DNA of 64,000 nt. Source: Serratia plymuthica NBRC 102599 (GTDB taxonomy: Bacteria > Pseudomonadota > Gammaproteobacteria > Enterobacterales > Enterobacteriaceae). Each line of letters starts with the position of its first letter. Position 1 is the first letter of the stretch. Location: assembly GCF_001590925.1 (NCBI RefSeq), contig NZ_BCTU01000026.1, positions 1 through 64,000 on the forward strand, in the 5' to 3' direction. A program made the translations under genes and the position numbers. This document shows positions 8,144-18,053 of the stretch, in pieces. A model generated the notes under the pieces. That model saw only the letters and a program-made list of their open reading frames with translations. It had not been told where the DNA came from and searched no databases.

Positions 8144-9769
8144 GTGTTTAACCGAATCCGCGTCTCTACCAGTTTGTTTCTGTTGTTGATGACTTTTTGT
8201 GTTATGCAGTTGGCCACCAGCGGCTTGTCGTACACCGCTTTCCGTTCCGATCACCACAACCTGAACCTGATCACGCTCGGCAGCCAGCAGCGCGATGCCC
8301 TCAGCCTGAGCTGGGTATCGCTGCTACAGGCCCGCAATACGCTGAACCGCGCCGGCACCCGTTCGGCGCTTAAGCTGCCGCAAGAGCAGGTGAATGCGCT
8401 GATGGGCAATGCGCGCAGCTCACTGCAGAAAGCCGATCTCTATTTCAACCAGTTCCTGGCGGTACCGCGTCACAGCGAACAGGAACAGCAACTGACCGAA
8501 ACCACCCAAGCCAGCTATAACCGGTTGCGCAGCGCGTTGCGTGAGCTGATTGGCTTCCTGGAGAACAATAACCTGCAGGCGTTTATGGACCAGCCGACGC
8601 AGAAAACCCAGGATCTGTTCGAGGCCGATTTTGTCCAGTATCTGCAACTGGTGAATGCCAATGTCGATGCGGCCAACGCCGCCAATCAGCAATCCTTCTC
8701 GTTGTCCGGCTGGCTGGTGGGCGGTGCGGTGCTGATGCTTATCCTGGTAACCGGCGGCGCCCTGTGGTGGCTGCGCAATATGCTGGTGCAACCGCTGAAT
8801 ATCATGCGTCGCCATTTTGACCGCATCGCCGCCGGCGATCTGGCTACGCCGATCCAGGTTTATGGCCGCAATGAAATCAGCCAGCTGTTTGCCAGTCTGC
8901 AGCACATGCAGCGTTCGTTGATTGGCACCGTCGGCGCAGTGCGCGATGGCGCAGAATCCATCCTGATTGGCCTGCAGGAAATATCCGAGGGCAACAACGA
9001 TCTCTCTTCGCGCACCGAGCAACAGGCTGCCTCGCTGGAGGAGACCGCCGCCAGCATGGAGCAGTTGACCGCCACGGTGAAACAAAATGCCGACAACGCA
9101 CGCCAGGCCTCGCAACTGGCGCGCGATGCCTCCGCCACGGCAGCCAAGGGCGGCGAAATGGCCGGCGACGTGGTGACCACCATGCAGGATATCGCCAACA
9201 GTTCGCAGAAAATTGGCGCCATTACCAGCGTGATCGACGGCATTGCCTTCCAGACCAACATCCTGGCGCTGAACGCGGCGGTAGAAGCGGCGCGTGCCGG
9301 TGAACAGGGGCGAGGTTTTGCGGTGGTGGCCGGTGAAGTGCGCAATTTAGCCAGCCGCAGCGCGCAGGCGGCGAAAGAAATCAAAGGGTTGATCGACGAG
9401 TCGGTCAGCCGCGTGAAACAGGGTTCGGTGCTGGTGGAAAACTCCGGTGCGACCATGCAGGACATCGTGCGCTCGGTCACCCGGGTTACCGACATCATGG
9501 GCGAAATCGCTTCGGCGTCCGATGAACAGAGCCGCGGCATCGAGCAAGTCACGCAGGCGGTGACCCAAATGGATCAGGTAACCCAGCAGAACGCCGCGCT
9601 GGTGGAGGAAGCCGCCTCGGCGGCGGCCGCACTGGAAGATCAGGCGATAACCCTGGCCGATGCGGTGTCGGTATTCCGTCTGGCAGACGATAACTTCGCC
9701 GCGCCGGGCAACAATCAAGACGCAGTTTCACCCGTGGTAAAGGAAACCTCAGATTGTCAAACCGCATAA
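8144..9769 (+). CDS. tap: Chemoreceptor of the Tap type
   Basis: This 541-residue receptor resembles E. coli Tap (dipeptide and pyrimidine sensing with the dipeptide-binding protein) more than Tar. The N terminus MFNRIRVSTSLFLLL, the TM2-HAMP junction ALWWLRNMLVQPL and the HAMP sequence IAAGDLATPIQVYGRNEI all match Tap. The start is GTG at 8144, preceded by AAGGAGG at 6 bases. The signalling tip is identical to that of Tsr. As in E. coli Tap, the C-terminal NWETF tether is absent (it ends in SDCQTA), so methylation should depend on help from Tsr. The ligand is not shown by the sequence. Confidence 0.85.
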   Translation: MFNRIRVSTSLFLLLMTFCVMQLATSGLSYTAFRSDHHNLNLITLGSQQRDALSLSWVSLLQARNTLNRAGTRSALKLPQEQVNALMGNARSSLQKADLYFNQFLAVPRHSEQEQQLTETTQASYNRLRSALRELIGFLENNNLQAFMDQPTQKTQDLFEADFVQYLQLVNANVDAANAANQQSFSLSGWLVGGAVLMLILVTGGALWWLRNMLVQPLNIMRRHFDRIAAGDLATPIQVYGRNEISQLFASLQHMQRSLIGTVGAVRDGAESILIGLQEISEGNNDLSSRTEQQAASLEETAASMEQLTATVKQNADNARQASQLARDASATAAKGGEMAGDVVTTMQDIANSSQKIGAITSVIDGIAFQTNILALNAAVEAARAGEQGRGFAVVAGEVRNLASRSAQAAKEIKGLIDESVSRVKQGSVLVENSGATMQDIVRSVTRVTDIMGEIASASDEQSRGIEQVTQAVTQMDQVTQQNAALVEEAASAAAALEDQAITLADAVSVFRLADDNFAAPGNNQDAVSPVVKETSDCQTA

Positions 9770-9797
9770 GCAGCACGTTTTTTATGAGTGATAGGGT

Positions 9798-10670
9798 ATG
9801 AAACAGGCGCCGTCGACCCCTAACCGGGATCCTGGGTCTTTACTGACGCAGATGGTACAGCGCCTGCCGCTGTTGGACGTGCATTTTCGGCGTATCAGCC
9901 AACTGATTTACCAGCGCGCCGGCATTGTGCTGGCGGAGCACAAGCGCGAGATGGTTTACAACCGCCTGGTGCGCCGGCTGCGGTTGCTGGGATTGAACGA
10001 TTTCGGCGATTACCTGGCGCTGCTGGAAAGCGATCCGAACAGCGCCGAATGGCAGGCGTTTATCAATGCGCTGACCACCAACCTGACGGCATTTTTCCGC
10101 GAGGCGCATCACTTCCCGATCCTGGCGGAACATGCGCGCCAGCGGCCCAACGGCTATTGCGTGTGGAGTACGGCGGCATCGACCGGGGAAGAACCGTATT
10201 CGATCGCCATCACCCTGAACGAAGTGCTGGGGCAACGCGCCACCGGCTGTCAGGTATGGGCCAGCGATATCGATACCCAGGTGCTGGAAAAGGCCGAAGC
10301 GGGCGTTTACCGCCACGAGGATCTGCGCACCCTGACGCCGGCGCAGATGCAGCGCTATTTTCTGCGCGGCACAGGTCCGCATCAGGGGCTGGTGCGGGTA
10401 CGGCCGGAGTTGGCGGCGCGGGTGAATTTCCAGTCGCTCAACCTGCTGGCGCCGGAATGGGCGCTGCCAGGGCAGTTTGACGCCATTTTTTGCCGCAATG
10501 TCATGATTTATTTCGATAAGGCGACGCAGGAGAGCATCCTGCGCCGCTTTGTGCCCTTGCTTAAACCGGGGGGCCTGATGTTTGCCGGCCACTCCGAGAA
10601 CTTCAGCCAGATCAGCCGGGATTTCTACTTGCGTGGGCAGACCGTGTATGGCCTGACCAAGGAGAGGTAA
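9798..10670 (+). CDS. cheR: Chemotaxis protein methyltransferase CheR
   Basis: CheR methylates receptor glutamates using S-adenosylmethionine. The 290-residue protein has the N-terminal all-helical domain (about residues 15-85), which holds the substrate-contacting basic helix [12 protein letters not shown]. The Rossmann-type domain follows, with [17 protein letters not shown] as its nucleotide-binding region and [14 protein letters not shown] near residues 225-240. ATG at 9798 gives a length close to the E. coli 286. It sits 28 bases after tap, and its TAA overlaps the cheB ATG by one base. Confidence 0.96.
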   Translation: MKQAPSTPNRDPGSLLTQMVQRLPLLDVHFRRISQLIYQRAGIVLAEHKREMVYNRLVRRLRLLGLNDFGDYLALLESDPNSAEWQAFINALTTNLTAFFREAHHFPILAEHARQRPNGYCVWSTAASTGEEPYSIAITLNEVLGQRATGCQVWASDIDTQVLEKAEAGVYRHEDLRTLTPAQMQRYFLRGTGPHQGLVRVRPELAARVNFQSLNLLAPEWALPGQFDAIFCRNVMIYFDKATQESILRRFVPLLKPGGLMFAGHSENFSQISRDFYLRGQTVYGLTKER

Positions 10671-11719
10671 TGAGTAAAATCAGAGTATTGAGCGTAGACG
10701 ATTCGGCCCTGATGCGGCAGCTGATGACCGAAATTGTGAACAGCCATTCCGATATGGAGATGGTGGCGACCGCGCCGGATCCGCTGGTGGCGCGCGATAT
10801 GATCAAAAAGTTTAACCCGCAGGTGCTGACGCTGGACGTTGAAATGCCGCGCATGGACGGGCTGGACTTCCTGGAGAAACTGATGCGCTTGCGGCCGATG
10901 CCGGTGGTGATGGTGTCGTCGCTGACCGGTAAAGGGTCGGAGATCACCCTGCGCGCGCTGGAACTGGGGGCGGTGGATTTCGTCACCAAACCGCAGCTTG
11001 GCATCCGCGAAGGCATGTTGGCTTACAGCGAACTGATTGCCGAGAAAATCCGCACGGCGGCCAAGGCGCGGTTGCCGCAGCGCTCCAACAGCCCGGCGCC
11101 GGCGATCCTTAGCCATACGCCGTTGCTGAGCAGTGAGAAGCTGATTGCCATCGGCGCCTCCACCGGCGGCACCGAAGCGATCCGTCAGGTGCTGCAACCG
11201 CTGCCGGCTACCAGCCCGGCGCTGTTGATCACCCAGCATATGCCGCCGGGTTTCACCCGATCGTTTGCCGAACGGTTGAACAAGCTGTGCCAGATCACGG
11301 TGAAAGAGGCCGAGGACGGTGAACGGGTGCTGCCGGGTCATGCTTATATCGCGCCGGGCGATCGCCATCTGGAACTGTCGCGCAGCGGCGCCAACTATCA
11401 GGTGAAGTTGAATGACGGCCCACCGGTCAATCGTCACCGGCCTTCGGTAGACGTACTGTTCCGTTCTGTCGCGCAGTTTGCCGGGCGCAATGCGGTGGGC
11501 GTGATCCTGACCGGCATGGGCAATGACGGGGCGATGGGCATGCTGGAAATGCACCGCGCCGGCGCTTATACCCTGGCGCAGAACGAGGCCAGTTGCGTGG
11601 TGTTCGGCATGCCGCGCGAGGCTATCGCCACCGGCGGGGTGAACGAAGTGGTGGATCTGGATCGCATGAGCCAACGCATGCTGGCGCAAATTGCCGGCGG
11701 GCAGGCGCTGCGCATTTGA
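10670..11719 (+). CDS. cheB: Protein-glutamate methylesterase CheB
   Basis: CheB demethylates and deamidates receptors when phosphorylated by CheA. In this 349-residue protein the receiver domain carries the phosphorylation site D56 in [12 protein letters not shown]. The catalytic domain has the triad S164 (IGASTGG), H190 (ITQHMPPGF) and D286 ([10 protein letters not shown]), at the same numbers as in the Salmonella enzyme. It overlaps cheR by one base. A 68-base gap separates it from cheY. Confidence 0.97.
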   Translation: MSKIRVLSVDDSALMRQLMTEIVNSHSDMEMVATAPDPLVARDMIKKFNPQVLTLDVEMPRMDGLDFLEKLMRLRPMPVVMVSSLTGKGSEITLRALELGAVDFVTKPQLGIREGMLAYSELIAEKIRTAAKARLPQRSNSPAPAILSHTPLLSSEKLIAIGASTGGTEAIRQVLQPLPATSPALLITQHMPPGFTRSFAERLNKLCQITVKEAEDGERVLPGHAYIAPGDRHLELSRSGANYQVKLNDGPPVNRHRPSVDVLFRSVAQFAGRNAVGVILTGMGNDGAMGMLEMHRAGAYTLAQNEASCVVFGMPREAIATGGVNEVVDLDRMSQRMLAQIAGGQALRI

Positions 11720-11763
11720 TTTTATATTGCCGCCTTACGGCGGCGGTGGTTTTGCACAATTGA

Positions 11764-12177
<414 letters not shown>

Positions 12178-12187
12178 GGAGAGGGCG

Positions 12188-12832
12188 ATGAGAGACATTC
12201 CAATGCCTGCCAGCGATGCGGCGACTGCGGGAGAGATAATTTCCCGCATTGGTCAACTGACGCGCATGTTGCGCGACAGCATGCGTGAACTGGGGCTAGA
12301 TCAGGCAATCGCCCAAGCGGCAGAGGCAATCCCGGATGCGCGCGATCGGCTTGATTACGTGGTCACCATGACGGCGCAGGCGGCGGAACGGGCGTTGAAC
12401 TGCGTGGAAGCGGCGCAGCCGCGCCAGGCGGAGCTGGAGTCAGAGGCCAAAGCGCTGAAAGGGCGCTGGGACGACTGGTTTGCCGATCCGATCGAACTGG
12501 CCGACGCGCGCGCGCTGGTCACCGATACCCGGCAGTATCTGGAACAGGTGCCGGAACATACGGCGTTCACCAACGCCCAGTTGCTGGAAATCATGATGGC
12601 GCAGGATTTCCAGGATCTGACAGGGCAGGTGATCAAACGCATGATGGACGTGGTGCAGGAGATCGAAAAGCAGCTGCTGATGGTGTTGATGGAAAATATT
12701 CCAGAGCAGCCGGCGAAGGAGAAAAAACCGAACGACAGCTTGCTCAACGGCCCGCAGCTCGATCAAAACGGCGTCGGCGTTATCGCCAATCAGGCGCAGG
12801 TGGATGACCTGCTCGACAGCCTCGGTTTCTGA
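12188..12832 (+). CDS. cheZ: CheY-P phosphatase CheZ
   Basis: CheZ speeds dephosphorylation of CheY-P. The 214-residue product has the long helical hairpin with catalytic D143 and Q147 in [15 protein letters not shown], and the C-terminal CheY-binding helix [11 protein letters not shown]. The ATG at 12188 follows AAGGAGAGGGCG and lies 10 bases after cheY; upstream starts would sit inside cheY. It is the last gene of the tsr operon, followed by a 10-base hairpin. Confidence 0.97.
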   Translation: MRDIPMPASDAATAGEIISRIGQLTRMLRDSMRELGLDQAIAQAAEAIPDARDRLDYVVTMTAQAAERALNCVEAAQPRQAELESEAKALKGRWDDWFADPIELADARALVTDTRQYLEQVPEHTAFTNAQLLEIMMAQDFQDLTGQVIKRMMDVVQEIEKQLLMVLMENIPEQPAKEKKPNDSLLNGPQLDQNGVGVIANQAQVDDLLDSLGF

Positions 12833-12838
12833 CGCTTT

Positions 12839-12864
12839 CTGGGGCGCACATTATTGCGCCCCAG
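12839..12864 (+). terminator. Hairpin terminator after cheZ
   Basis: CTGGGGCGCA and TGCGCCCCAG form a perfect 10-base stem with a 6-base loop, 6 bases after the cheZ stop. No T tract follows, so intrinsic termination may be partial. The flhB promoter must lie between here and 13008. Confidence 0.65.
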
Positions 12865-13008
12865 ATGCCGCATGTGGGCGCAATGCCTGCGCTTCCTTCT
12901 CATCCCTCAAATAACCCGCCTTTTCCCCCGTTGTTCCATCAATGAAGTCAGCGTTTTTTTGGCATGCTGGCCGCAATTTTATTCCCCCCTGGCACAGGAT
13001 GCGCGCCC

Positions 13009-14160
13009 GTGGCTGAAGACAGCGATCTGGAAAAAAGCGAAGCCCCCACGGCCCACCGGGTGGAAAAGGCGCGCGAGGATGGCCAGATCCCGCGTTCGCG
13101 CGAGCTGACGTCGGTGTTGATGTTGGTCGCGGGGCTGTCGATCATCTGGGTTGCCGGTGGCGGCATGGCGCAGCAACTGGCGGCGATGCTGGCCCAGGGG
13201 CTGAATTTCGATCATACGATGGTCAGCAACGACAAACAGATGCTGCGCCAACTGGGCATGCTGTTGCGGCAGGCGGTGTGGGCGTTGCTGCCAATCATGG
13301 CGGGTCTGGTATTGGTGGCTATCACCGCGCCGATGCTGCTGGGCGGCCTGTTGTTAAGCGGCAAATCGCTCAAGTTCGATGTAAAACGGATGAACCCGCT
13401 GTCGGGGCTGAAACGAATGTTTTCCAGTCAGGTGTTGGCGGAGCTGCTGAAGGGCCTTTTGAAGGCGACGCTGGTGGGATGGATCACCGGTTTGTACCTG
13501 TGGCACCACTGGGCGGAGATGCTGCATTTGGTGACGCAACAGCCGCTCGATGCGCTCGGCAATGCGCTGCGCATGATCATTTTCTGCGGTCTGTTGGTGG
13601 TGCTCGGGTTGACGCCGATGGTGGCGTTTGACGTGTTCTACCAGCTGTGGAGCCATTTTAAAAAGCTGAAAATGACCAAGCAGGACATTCGCGACGAGTT
13701 CAAGGATCAGGAGGGCGATCCGCACGTTAAAGGCCGTATCCGCCAGCAGCAGCGCGCTATCGCCCGACGCCGCATGATGGCCGACGTGCCGAAGGCCGAC
13801 GTGATAGTCACCAACCCGACCCATTACGCCGTGGCGTTGCAGTACAACGATCAAAAAATGAGTGCGCCGAAAGTGCTGGCCAAAGGCGCCGGCGAAATTG
13901 CGCTGCGCATCCGTGAACTGGGCACGGAACACCGCATTCCGATGCTGGAGGCGCCGCCGCTGGCGCGAGCGCTGTATCGGCACAGTGAGATTGGACAACA
14001 CATCCCGGCCACCCTGTATGCCGCCGTGGCCGAAGTTCTGGCCTGGGTTTACCAACTGCGACGTTGGCGGCGCGAGGGCGGTCTGATCCCGAAGAAACCT
14101 GAACGTTTACCGGTGCCGGAAGCACTGGATTTTGCTGGAGAGAGTAACTCTAATGGCTAA
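13009..14160 (+). CDS. flhB: Flagellar export switch protein FlhB
   Basis: FlhB sits in the export gate and switches secretion from rod/hook to filament substrates. I chose GTG at 13009 (383 residues): AGGA is 9 bases upstream, and the N terminus AEDSDLEKSEAPTAHRVEKAREDGQIPRSREL aligns with the known protein. An ATG at 12964 would add an unrelated 15 residues. There are four membrane segments between residues 33 and 210. The cytoplasmic domain has the autocleavage site N269-P270-T271-H272. It overlaps flhA by 8 bases. Confidence 0.95.
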   Translation: MAEDSDLEKSEAPTAHRVEKAREDGQIPRSRELTSVLMLVAGLSIIWVAGGGMAQQLAAMLAQGLNFDHTMVSNDKQMLRQLGMLLRQAVWALLPIMAGLVLVAITAPMLLGGLLLSGKSLKFDVKRMNPLSGLKRMFSSQVLAELLKGLLKATLVGWITGLYLWHHWAEMLHLVTQQPLDALGNALRMIIFCGLLVVLGLTPMVAFDVFYQLWSHFKKLKMTKQDIRDEFKDQEGDPHVKGRIRQQQRAIARRRMMADVPKADVIVTNPTHYAVALQYNDQKMSAPKVLAKGAGEIALRIRELGTEHRIPMLEAPPLARALYRHSEIGQHIPATLYAAVAEVLAWVYQLRRWRREGGLIPKKPERLPVPEALDFAGESNSNG

Positions 14161-16231
14161 TTTGGCCGCCTTGCTTCGTTTGCCGGGCAGTTTTAAAGAT
14201 ACGCAGTGGCAGGTACTGGCCGGCCCGATCCTGATCCTGATGATCCTGTCGATGATGGTGCTGCCGTTACCGGCATTTATCCTCGATCTGTTGTTCACTT
14301 TCAATATTGCCTTGTCGATCATGGTATTGCTGGTAGCGATGTTTACCCAGCGCACGCTGGAATTCGCTGCATTCCCCACCATATTGCTGTTCTCGACCCT
14401 GCTGCGCCTGTCGCTCAACGTGGCATCGACGCGCATCATCCTGATGGAAGGGCATACCGGTTCCGCCGCCGCCGGCCGCGTGGTGGAGGCCTTTGGCCAC
14501 TTCCTGGTGGGGGGCAACTTCGCCATCGGCATCGTGGTGTTTATCATTTTGGTGCTGATCAACTTTATGGTTATCACCAAGGGCGCCGGGCGTATCGCCG
14601 AAGTGGGGGCGCGCTTCGTACTGGACGGCATGCCCGGCAAGCAGATGGCGATCGACGCCGATCTCAACGCCGGTCTGGTCGGTGAAGAAGAGGCGAAAAA
14701 ACGCCGTTCCGAGGTAACGCAGGAAGCCGATTTCTACGGCTCAATGGACGGCGCCAGCAAGTTCGTGCGCGGCGATGCGGTCGCCGGGCTGATGATCATG
14801 ATATTGAACGTGGTCGGCGGTCTGCTGGTCGGCGTGATCCAGCACGGTATGGAGCTGGGTACGGCGGCGGAAACCTACACCCTGCTGACTATCGGTGACG
14901 GCCTGGTGGCGCAGATCCCGGCGCTGGTCATTTCGACTGCCGCCGGCGTCATCGTGACTCGCGTGGCGACCGATCAGGACGTGGGCGAACAGATGGTCGG
15001 CCAACTGTTCAACAACCCGCGCGTGATGTTGCTCAGTGCCGCAGTGCTTGGCCTGCTGGGCCTGGTGCCGGGAATGCCGAACCTGGTGTTCCTGCTGTTC
15101 ACCGCTGCCTTGTTGGGGTTGGCCTGGTGGCTGCGGGGGCGCGATCAACAAGCGCCGAAGGTACAGGAGATACCGCTGGCACAGGATAATCCACAGGCGG
15201 TAGAAGCCAGTTGGTCGGACGTACAACTGGAAGATCCGTTGGGTATGGAGGTGGGCTACCGGCTGATCCCGATGGTGGATTTCCAGCAAAACGGCGAACT
15301 GCTCGGACGAATCCGCAGCATCCGTAAAAAATTCGCCCAAGAGATGGGCTACCTGCCGCCGGTGGTGCATATCCGCGATAACCTCGAGTTGCCGCCCGCC
15401 AGCTACCGGATCCTGATGAAGGGCGTAGAAATCGGCAGCGGCGAAGCGCAACCGGGGCGTTGGCTGGCGATTAACCCGGGCAATGCGGTGGGCGAACTGG
15501 CGGGAGATAAAACCGTCGATCCGGCCTTTGGGCTGGAAGCGATATGGATTGACAGTGCGTTGCGCGAACAGGCGCAGATCCAGGGCTTTACCGTGGTGGA
15601 GGCCAGCACCGTGGTGGCGACCCATCTCAATCATTTGATTGGTCAGTTCGCCAGCGAACTGTTTGGCCGGCAGGAAACCCAGCAGTTGCTGGATCGCGTA
15701 GCGCAGGATATACCGAAATTGACCGAAGATTTCGTACCCGGCGTGGTGTCCCTGACCACGCTGCATAAGGTATTGCAGAACCTGCTGGCGGAAAGGGTCT
15801 CGATCCGCGATATGCGCACCATTATTGAAACGCTGGCGGAACATGCGCCGTCGCAAACCGACCCTTATGAGCTGACCACCGTGGTGCGGGTTGCGCTGGG
15901 GCGGGCGATCACCCAGCAATGGTTCCCGGGCAACGGCGAAATTCAGGTCATTGGTCTGGACACCCAGCTCGAGCGTTTGTTGTTACAGGCGTTGCAGGGC
16001 GGTGGCGGATTGGAGCCGGGGCTGGCGGACCGTCTGTTGGAGCAGGCCAAACAGGCGTTACAGCGGCAAGAAATGCTCAGCGCGCCACCGGTGCTGCTGG
16101 TAAACCACGCGCTGCGGGCGTTGTTGGCGCGCTTTCTGCGCCGCAGCCTGCCGCAGATGGTGGTGCTGTCTAATCTGGAAATCAACGACGATCGCCAAAT
16201 CCGCATGACGTCGACGATTGGAGCTGCATAA
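14153..16231 (+). CDS. flhA: Flagellar export gate protein FlhA
   Basis: FlhA forms the nonameric export gate and docks chaperone-substrate complexes. The start ATG at 14153 (692 residues, MANLAALLRLPG) matches E. coli FlhA, with GGAGAG upstream inside flhB. Eight membrane helices occupy about residues 20-325, with the FHIPEP signature region (GRIAEVGARFVLDGMPGKQM) in the first cytoplasmic loop. The C-terminal domain from about residue 360 binds FlgN, FliS and FliT complexes. It overlaps flhE by one base (TAATG). Confidence 0.97.
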   Translation: MANLAALLRLPGSFKDTQWQVLAGPILILMILSMMVLPLPAFILDLLFTFNIALSIMVLLVAMFTQRTLEFAAFPTILLFSTLLRLSLNVASTRIILMEGHTGSAAAGRVVEAFGHFLVGGNFAIGIVVFIILVLINFMVITKGAGRIAEVGARFVLDGMPGKQMAIDADLNAGLVGEEEAKKRRSEVTQEADFYGSMDGASKFVRGDAVAGLMIMILNVVGGLLVGVIQHGMELGTAAETYTLLTIGDGLVAQIPALVISTAAGVIVTRVATDQDVGEQMVGQLFNNPRVMLLSAAVLGLLGLVPGMPNLVFLLFTAALLGLAWWLRGRDQQAPKVQEIPLAQDNPQAVEASWSDVQLEDPLGMEVGYRLIPMVDFQQNGELLGRIRSIRKKFAQEMGYLPPVVHIRDNLELPPASYRILMKGVEIGSGEAQPGRWLAINPGNAVGELAGDKTVDPAFGLEAIWIDSALREQAQIQGFTVVEASTVVATHLNHLIGQFASELFGRQETQQLLDRVAQDIPKLTEDFVPGVVSLTTLHKVLQNLLAERVSIRDMRTIIETLAEHAPSQTDPYELTTVVRVALGRAITQQWFPGNGEIQVIGLDTQLERLLLQALQGGGGLEPGLADRLLEQAKQALQRQEMLSAPPVLLVNHALRALLARFLRRSLPQMVVLSNLEINDDRQIRMTSTIGAA

Positions 16232-16635
16232 TGAAACACTGTTTGCCGTTGCTCTGCCTGCTGGCGCCGCTTGGCGCGCAGGCGGTGTCGGGATCCTGGG
16301 TGGCCGACAGCGTCGGTGCTACGCTGGAATATGGCGGCGTTCGCGGCGAATCGCCTGGTCTGCACACGCCTTACGCATTGCCGGATCCGAATGCACGCAT
16401 CACCAGCGTCAGTTGGCGTTATCGGCTGTTGGCCGCCGAACCTGCCGGCTTGCAGGTACAGCTCTGTACGCTGACCCGTTGCATTGCGTTGGGCGGCGGC
16501 AGTGGCAGCAGCAACGGGTTGAACGGGGAACCGGCTAATGCCGAATTGCGCTTTGTCTATTACGTGCAGGCGCGCGGCGGATTGAATCCGCCGCTGCGGG
16601 TGATTGGCAATCAGGTGATTGTGAATTACCAATAA
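16231..16635 (+). CDS. flhE: Flagellar periplasmic protein FlhE
   Basis: FlhE is a periplasmic protein linked to preventing proton leakage through the flagellar export channel. The 134-residue precursor has a signal peptide (MKHCLPLLCLLAPLGAQA, about 18 residues). It also has the paired cysteines of the family in VQLCTLTRCIAL and the conserved end NQVIVNYQ. It is the last gene of flhBAE and ends four bases before the convergent antitoxin gene, with no obvious terminator between. Confidence 0.93.
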   Translation: MKHCLPLLCLLAPLGAQAVSGSWVADSVGATLEYGGVRGESPGLHTPYALPDPNARITSVSWRYRLLAAEPAGLQVQLCTLTRCIALGGGSGSSNGLNGEPANAELRFVYYVQARGGLNPPLRVIGNQVIVNYQ

Positions 16636-16639
16636 CGGT

Positions 16640-16942
16640 TTAAGCGAGGATCGCCAACCCGTTGCGATCGACCAGCGAAAGCAGTTTCATCGCGGCGGAG
16701 TTGGGAACGGCTTCGCCACGCTCCCATTTTTGCACCGCTTTTTTGCTGACGTTCAGATGCAAGGCAAACACCGGCTGGCTGACGTTTTCGCGCTCGCGTA
16801 GGGCGCGGATGTCCGCAGGGGTATATTGTTTGACCGGGTGTAAGCACAGCATGTCGAAGGTGCGCATAGTGCCAGCGTCGACAAATCCGGCCTGATACAG
16901 CTCCTGCACTTCTTGGTGGATTTCAGCAAGGATCTTGCTCAT
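16640..16942 (-). CDS. XRE-family antitoxin of a RelE/HigB-type module
   Basis: The 100-residue protein has a C-terminal helix-turn-helix: LRERENVSQPVFALHLNVSKKAVQKWERGEAVP, about residues 48-80, typical of HigA-like antitoxins that bind their own operator. GAGGAG lies 8 bases before the ATG at 16942. The start lies within the last 20 bases of the toxin gene, so translation is coupled. Gene order is toxin first, antitoxin second, as in higBA modules. The pair is inserted between flhE and flgN. Confidence 0.88.
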   Translation of the reverse strand: MSKILAEIHQEVQELYQAGFVDAGTMRTFDMLCLHPVKQYTPADIRALRERENVSQPVFALHLNVSKKAVQKWERGEAVPNSAAMKLLSLVDRNGLAILA

Positions 16943-17309
16943 AGGTTAGTCTCCTCAACCTCTTGTCATTAACCAACTGATAAAGCCTGAAAGGGGAATA
17001 GTCCAGATAGAGCGCGGCAAGGCGTTTTAACCCCAGCAATTCATCACTGGAAATGTTGTCCATTTCATTTTTGGCAAAACCGCGCATGAAAAAAAATCGA
17101 TCCCCATCTCGAAAGGCAATCAGCACCCGGTAGCCGCCGCGTTTACCACCACCCGCTCGTGCGACCCGTTTCTTATAAACGCAACTGCCCAAATTGGCAT
17201 CGTACAGTTGGCTTTGTATTTCTTGCGCAGCCTTGATCACCGTGGCGTCGCTAATGCGTTCATGGGCGGCAAATGCCTGAAACGTTTTGGTGAGATAAAT
17301 ATCGGTCAT
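16923..17309 (-). CDS. RelE/HigB-family toxin
   Basis: The 128-residue product has the family pattern KRVARAGGGKRGGYRVLIAFRDGDRFFFMRGFAKNEMDNIS (in short pieces: KRGGYRVLI, GDRFFFM, GFAKNEMDNIS). That is characteristic of RelE-superfamily toxins that cut mRNA, usually on the ribosome. AAGGAG precedes the ATG at 17309 by 6 bases. A perfect inverted repeat at 17327-17347 just upstream is the likely autoregulatory operator. Residues after 100 form a tail (YQLVNDKRLRRLTYEQDPC) that is encoded where the antitoxin start overlaps. Activity is inferred from the family. Confidence 0.85.
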   Translation of the reverse strand: MTDIYLTKTFQAFAAHERISDATVIKAAQEIQSQLYDANLGSCVYKKRVARAGGGKRGGYRVLIAFRDGDRFFFMRGFAKNEMDNISSDELLGLKRLAALYLDYSPFRLYQLVNDKRLRRLTYEQDPC

Positions 17310-17326
17310 TCATTCTCCTTGCAAAA

Positions 17327-17347
17327 CTATACCCTTTTAGGGTATAG
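17327..17347. promoter_or_regulatory. Operator of the toxin-antitoxin pair
   Basis: CTATACCCT and AGGGTATAG are perfect 9-base arms around TTT, 18 bases before the toxin start codon. Position and symmetry fit autorepression by the XRE antitoxin; the embedded TATA-like sequence could overlap the promoter. Confidence 0.75.
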
Positions 17348-17498
17348 ATCAAGTGGTTTAAAAACCAACACAGAGTGGCGGAGTTGAATGGGAGGGCGAA
17401 GGGGGCAATTTTGGGTATGCGCAGTGTTGTGCAAATAAAAACTGCCGTGTAGGCAAGGGGCTGTTCAAAGTGCGAGTGAGTTTGCAGCGTAAGAGATG

Positions 17499-17523
17499 CA
17501 CCCGACTTTAGGTTAGTCGGGTG
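17499..17523 (-). terminator. Hairpin after flgN
   Basis: CACCCGACT and AGTCGGGTG make a perfect 9-base stem with a 7-base loop, 12 bases past the flgN stop in the direction of transcription. No clear T tract follows on the minus strand, so it may be a weak or assisted terminator for flgAMN. Confidence 0.5.
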
Positions 17524-17535
17524 AAGTGTCTTTGA

Positions 17536-17970
17536 TTAGACGCCGATTTTTCGCCCCAGCAGGCTGCCGCTGCGCGACTGGCCATCTGGGCCATAAAGCG
17601 ATTTGTTGTTTTTGCCGAGGATCGCCAGCGCCTGGGCGTTATGATCAATCTGCTGATTGAGCAACAGACCGTTATGCTGATTTTTCTCGCGCAACTTTTG
17701 GCTGAGCAACTGTACTTGCTGCCAGGCGTCGGCCAGACGCGGGTGAGCGGCATAGGGCGCCTGTTGCCTTTGTGCGCGCTCCAGCTCCAGCCGTTGCTGT
17801 TCCAGGTAGTTCACCGTAGCCAACAGCTGGCTCTTGACGTCGGTAACGCGCTGCAACGCTACGCCCGGCAGTTGGCCGGAGCAGAGCAAATGATGTTCTT
17901 CCGTCAGCACCGTATCGAGTGCATTCAGGGTTTCCAGCAAATTATCAAGCAGCTGTGGCAGATTTTCCAT
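17536..17970 (-). CDS. flgN: Export chaperone FlgN for FlgK and FlgL
   Basis: FlgN keeps the hook-filament junction proteins FlgK and FlgL export-competent and delivers them to FlhA. The 144-residue product is mostly helical, with the family features LLETLNALDTVLTEEHHLL at the N terminus and NGLLLNQQIDHNAQALAIL near residues 98-116, followed by the LYGPDGQ motif. It is the distal gene of the flgA-flgM-flgN unit and lies 83 bases after flgM. Confidence 0.9.
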   Translation of the reverse strand: MENLPQLLDNLLETLNALDTVLTEEHHLLCSGQLPGVALQRVTDVKSQLLATVNYLEQQRLELERAQRQQAPYAAHPRLADAWQQVQLLSQKLREKNQHNGLLLNQQIDHNAQALAILGKNNKSLYGPDGQSRSGSLLGRKIGV

Positions 17971-18053
17971 TGCGATTCATCACCTTTCAGAGTGTCCCTT
18001 AATCTTTCACGCCGCAGCCCTGCGGGCAATGCAGGCCAGGTTGCATCACCCGA

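Noticed and set aside
12964-13008. N-terminal extension of flhB from an upstream ATG
   Set aside because: The extra 15 residues are unlike FlhB, and the ribosome site fits the GTG at 13009.
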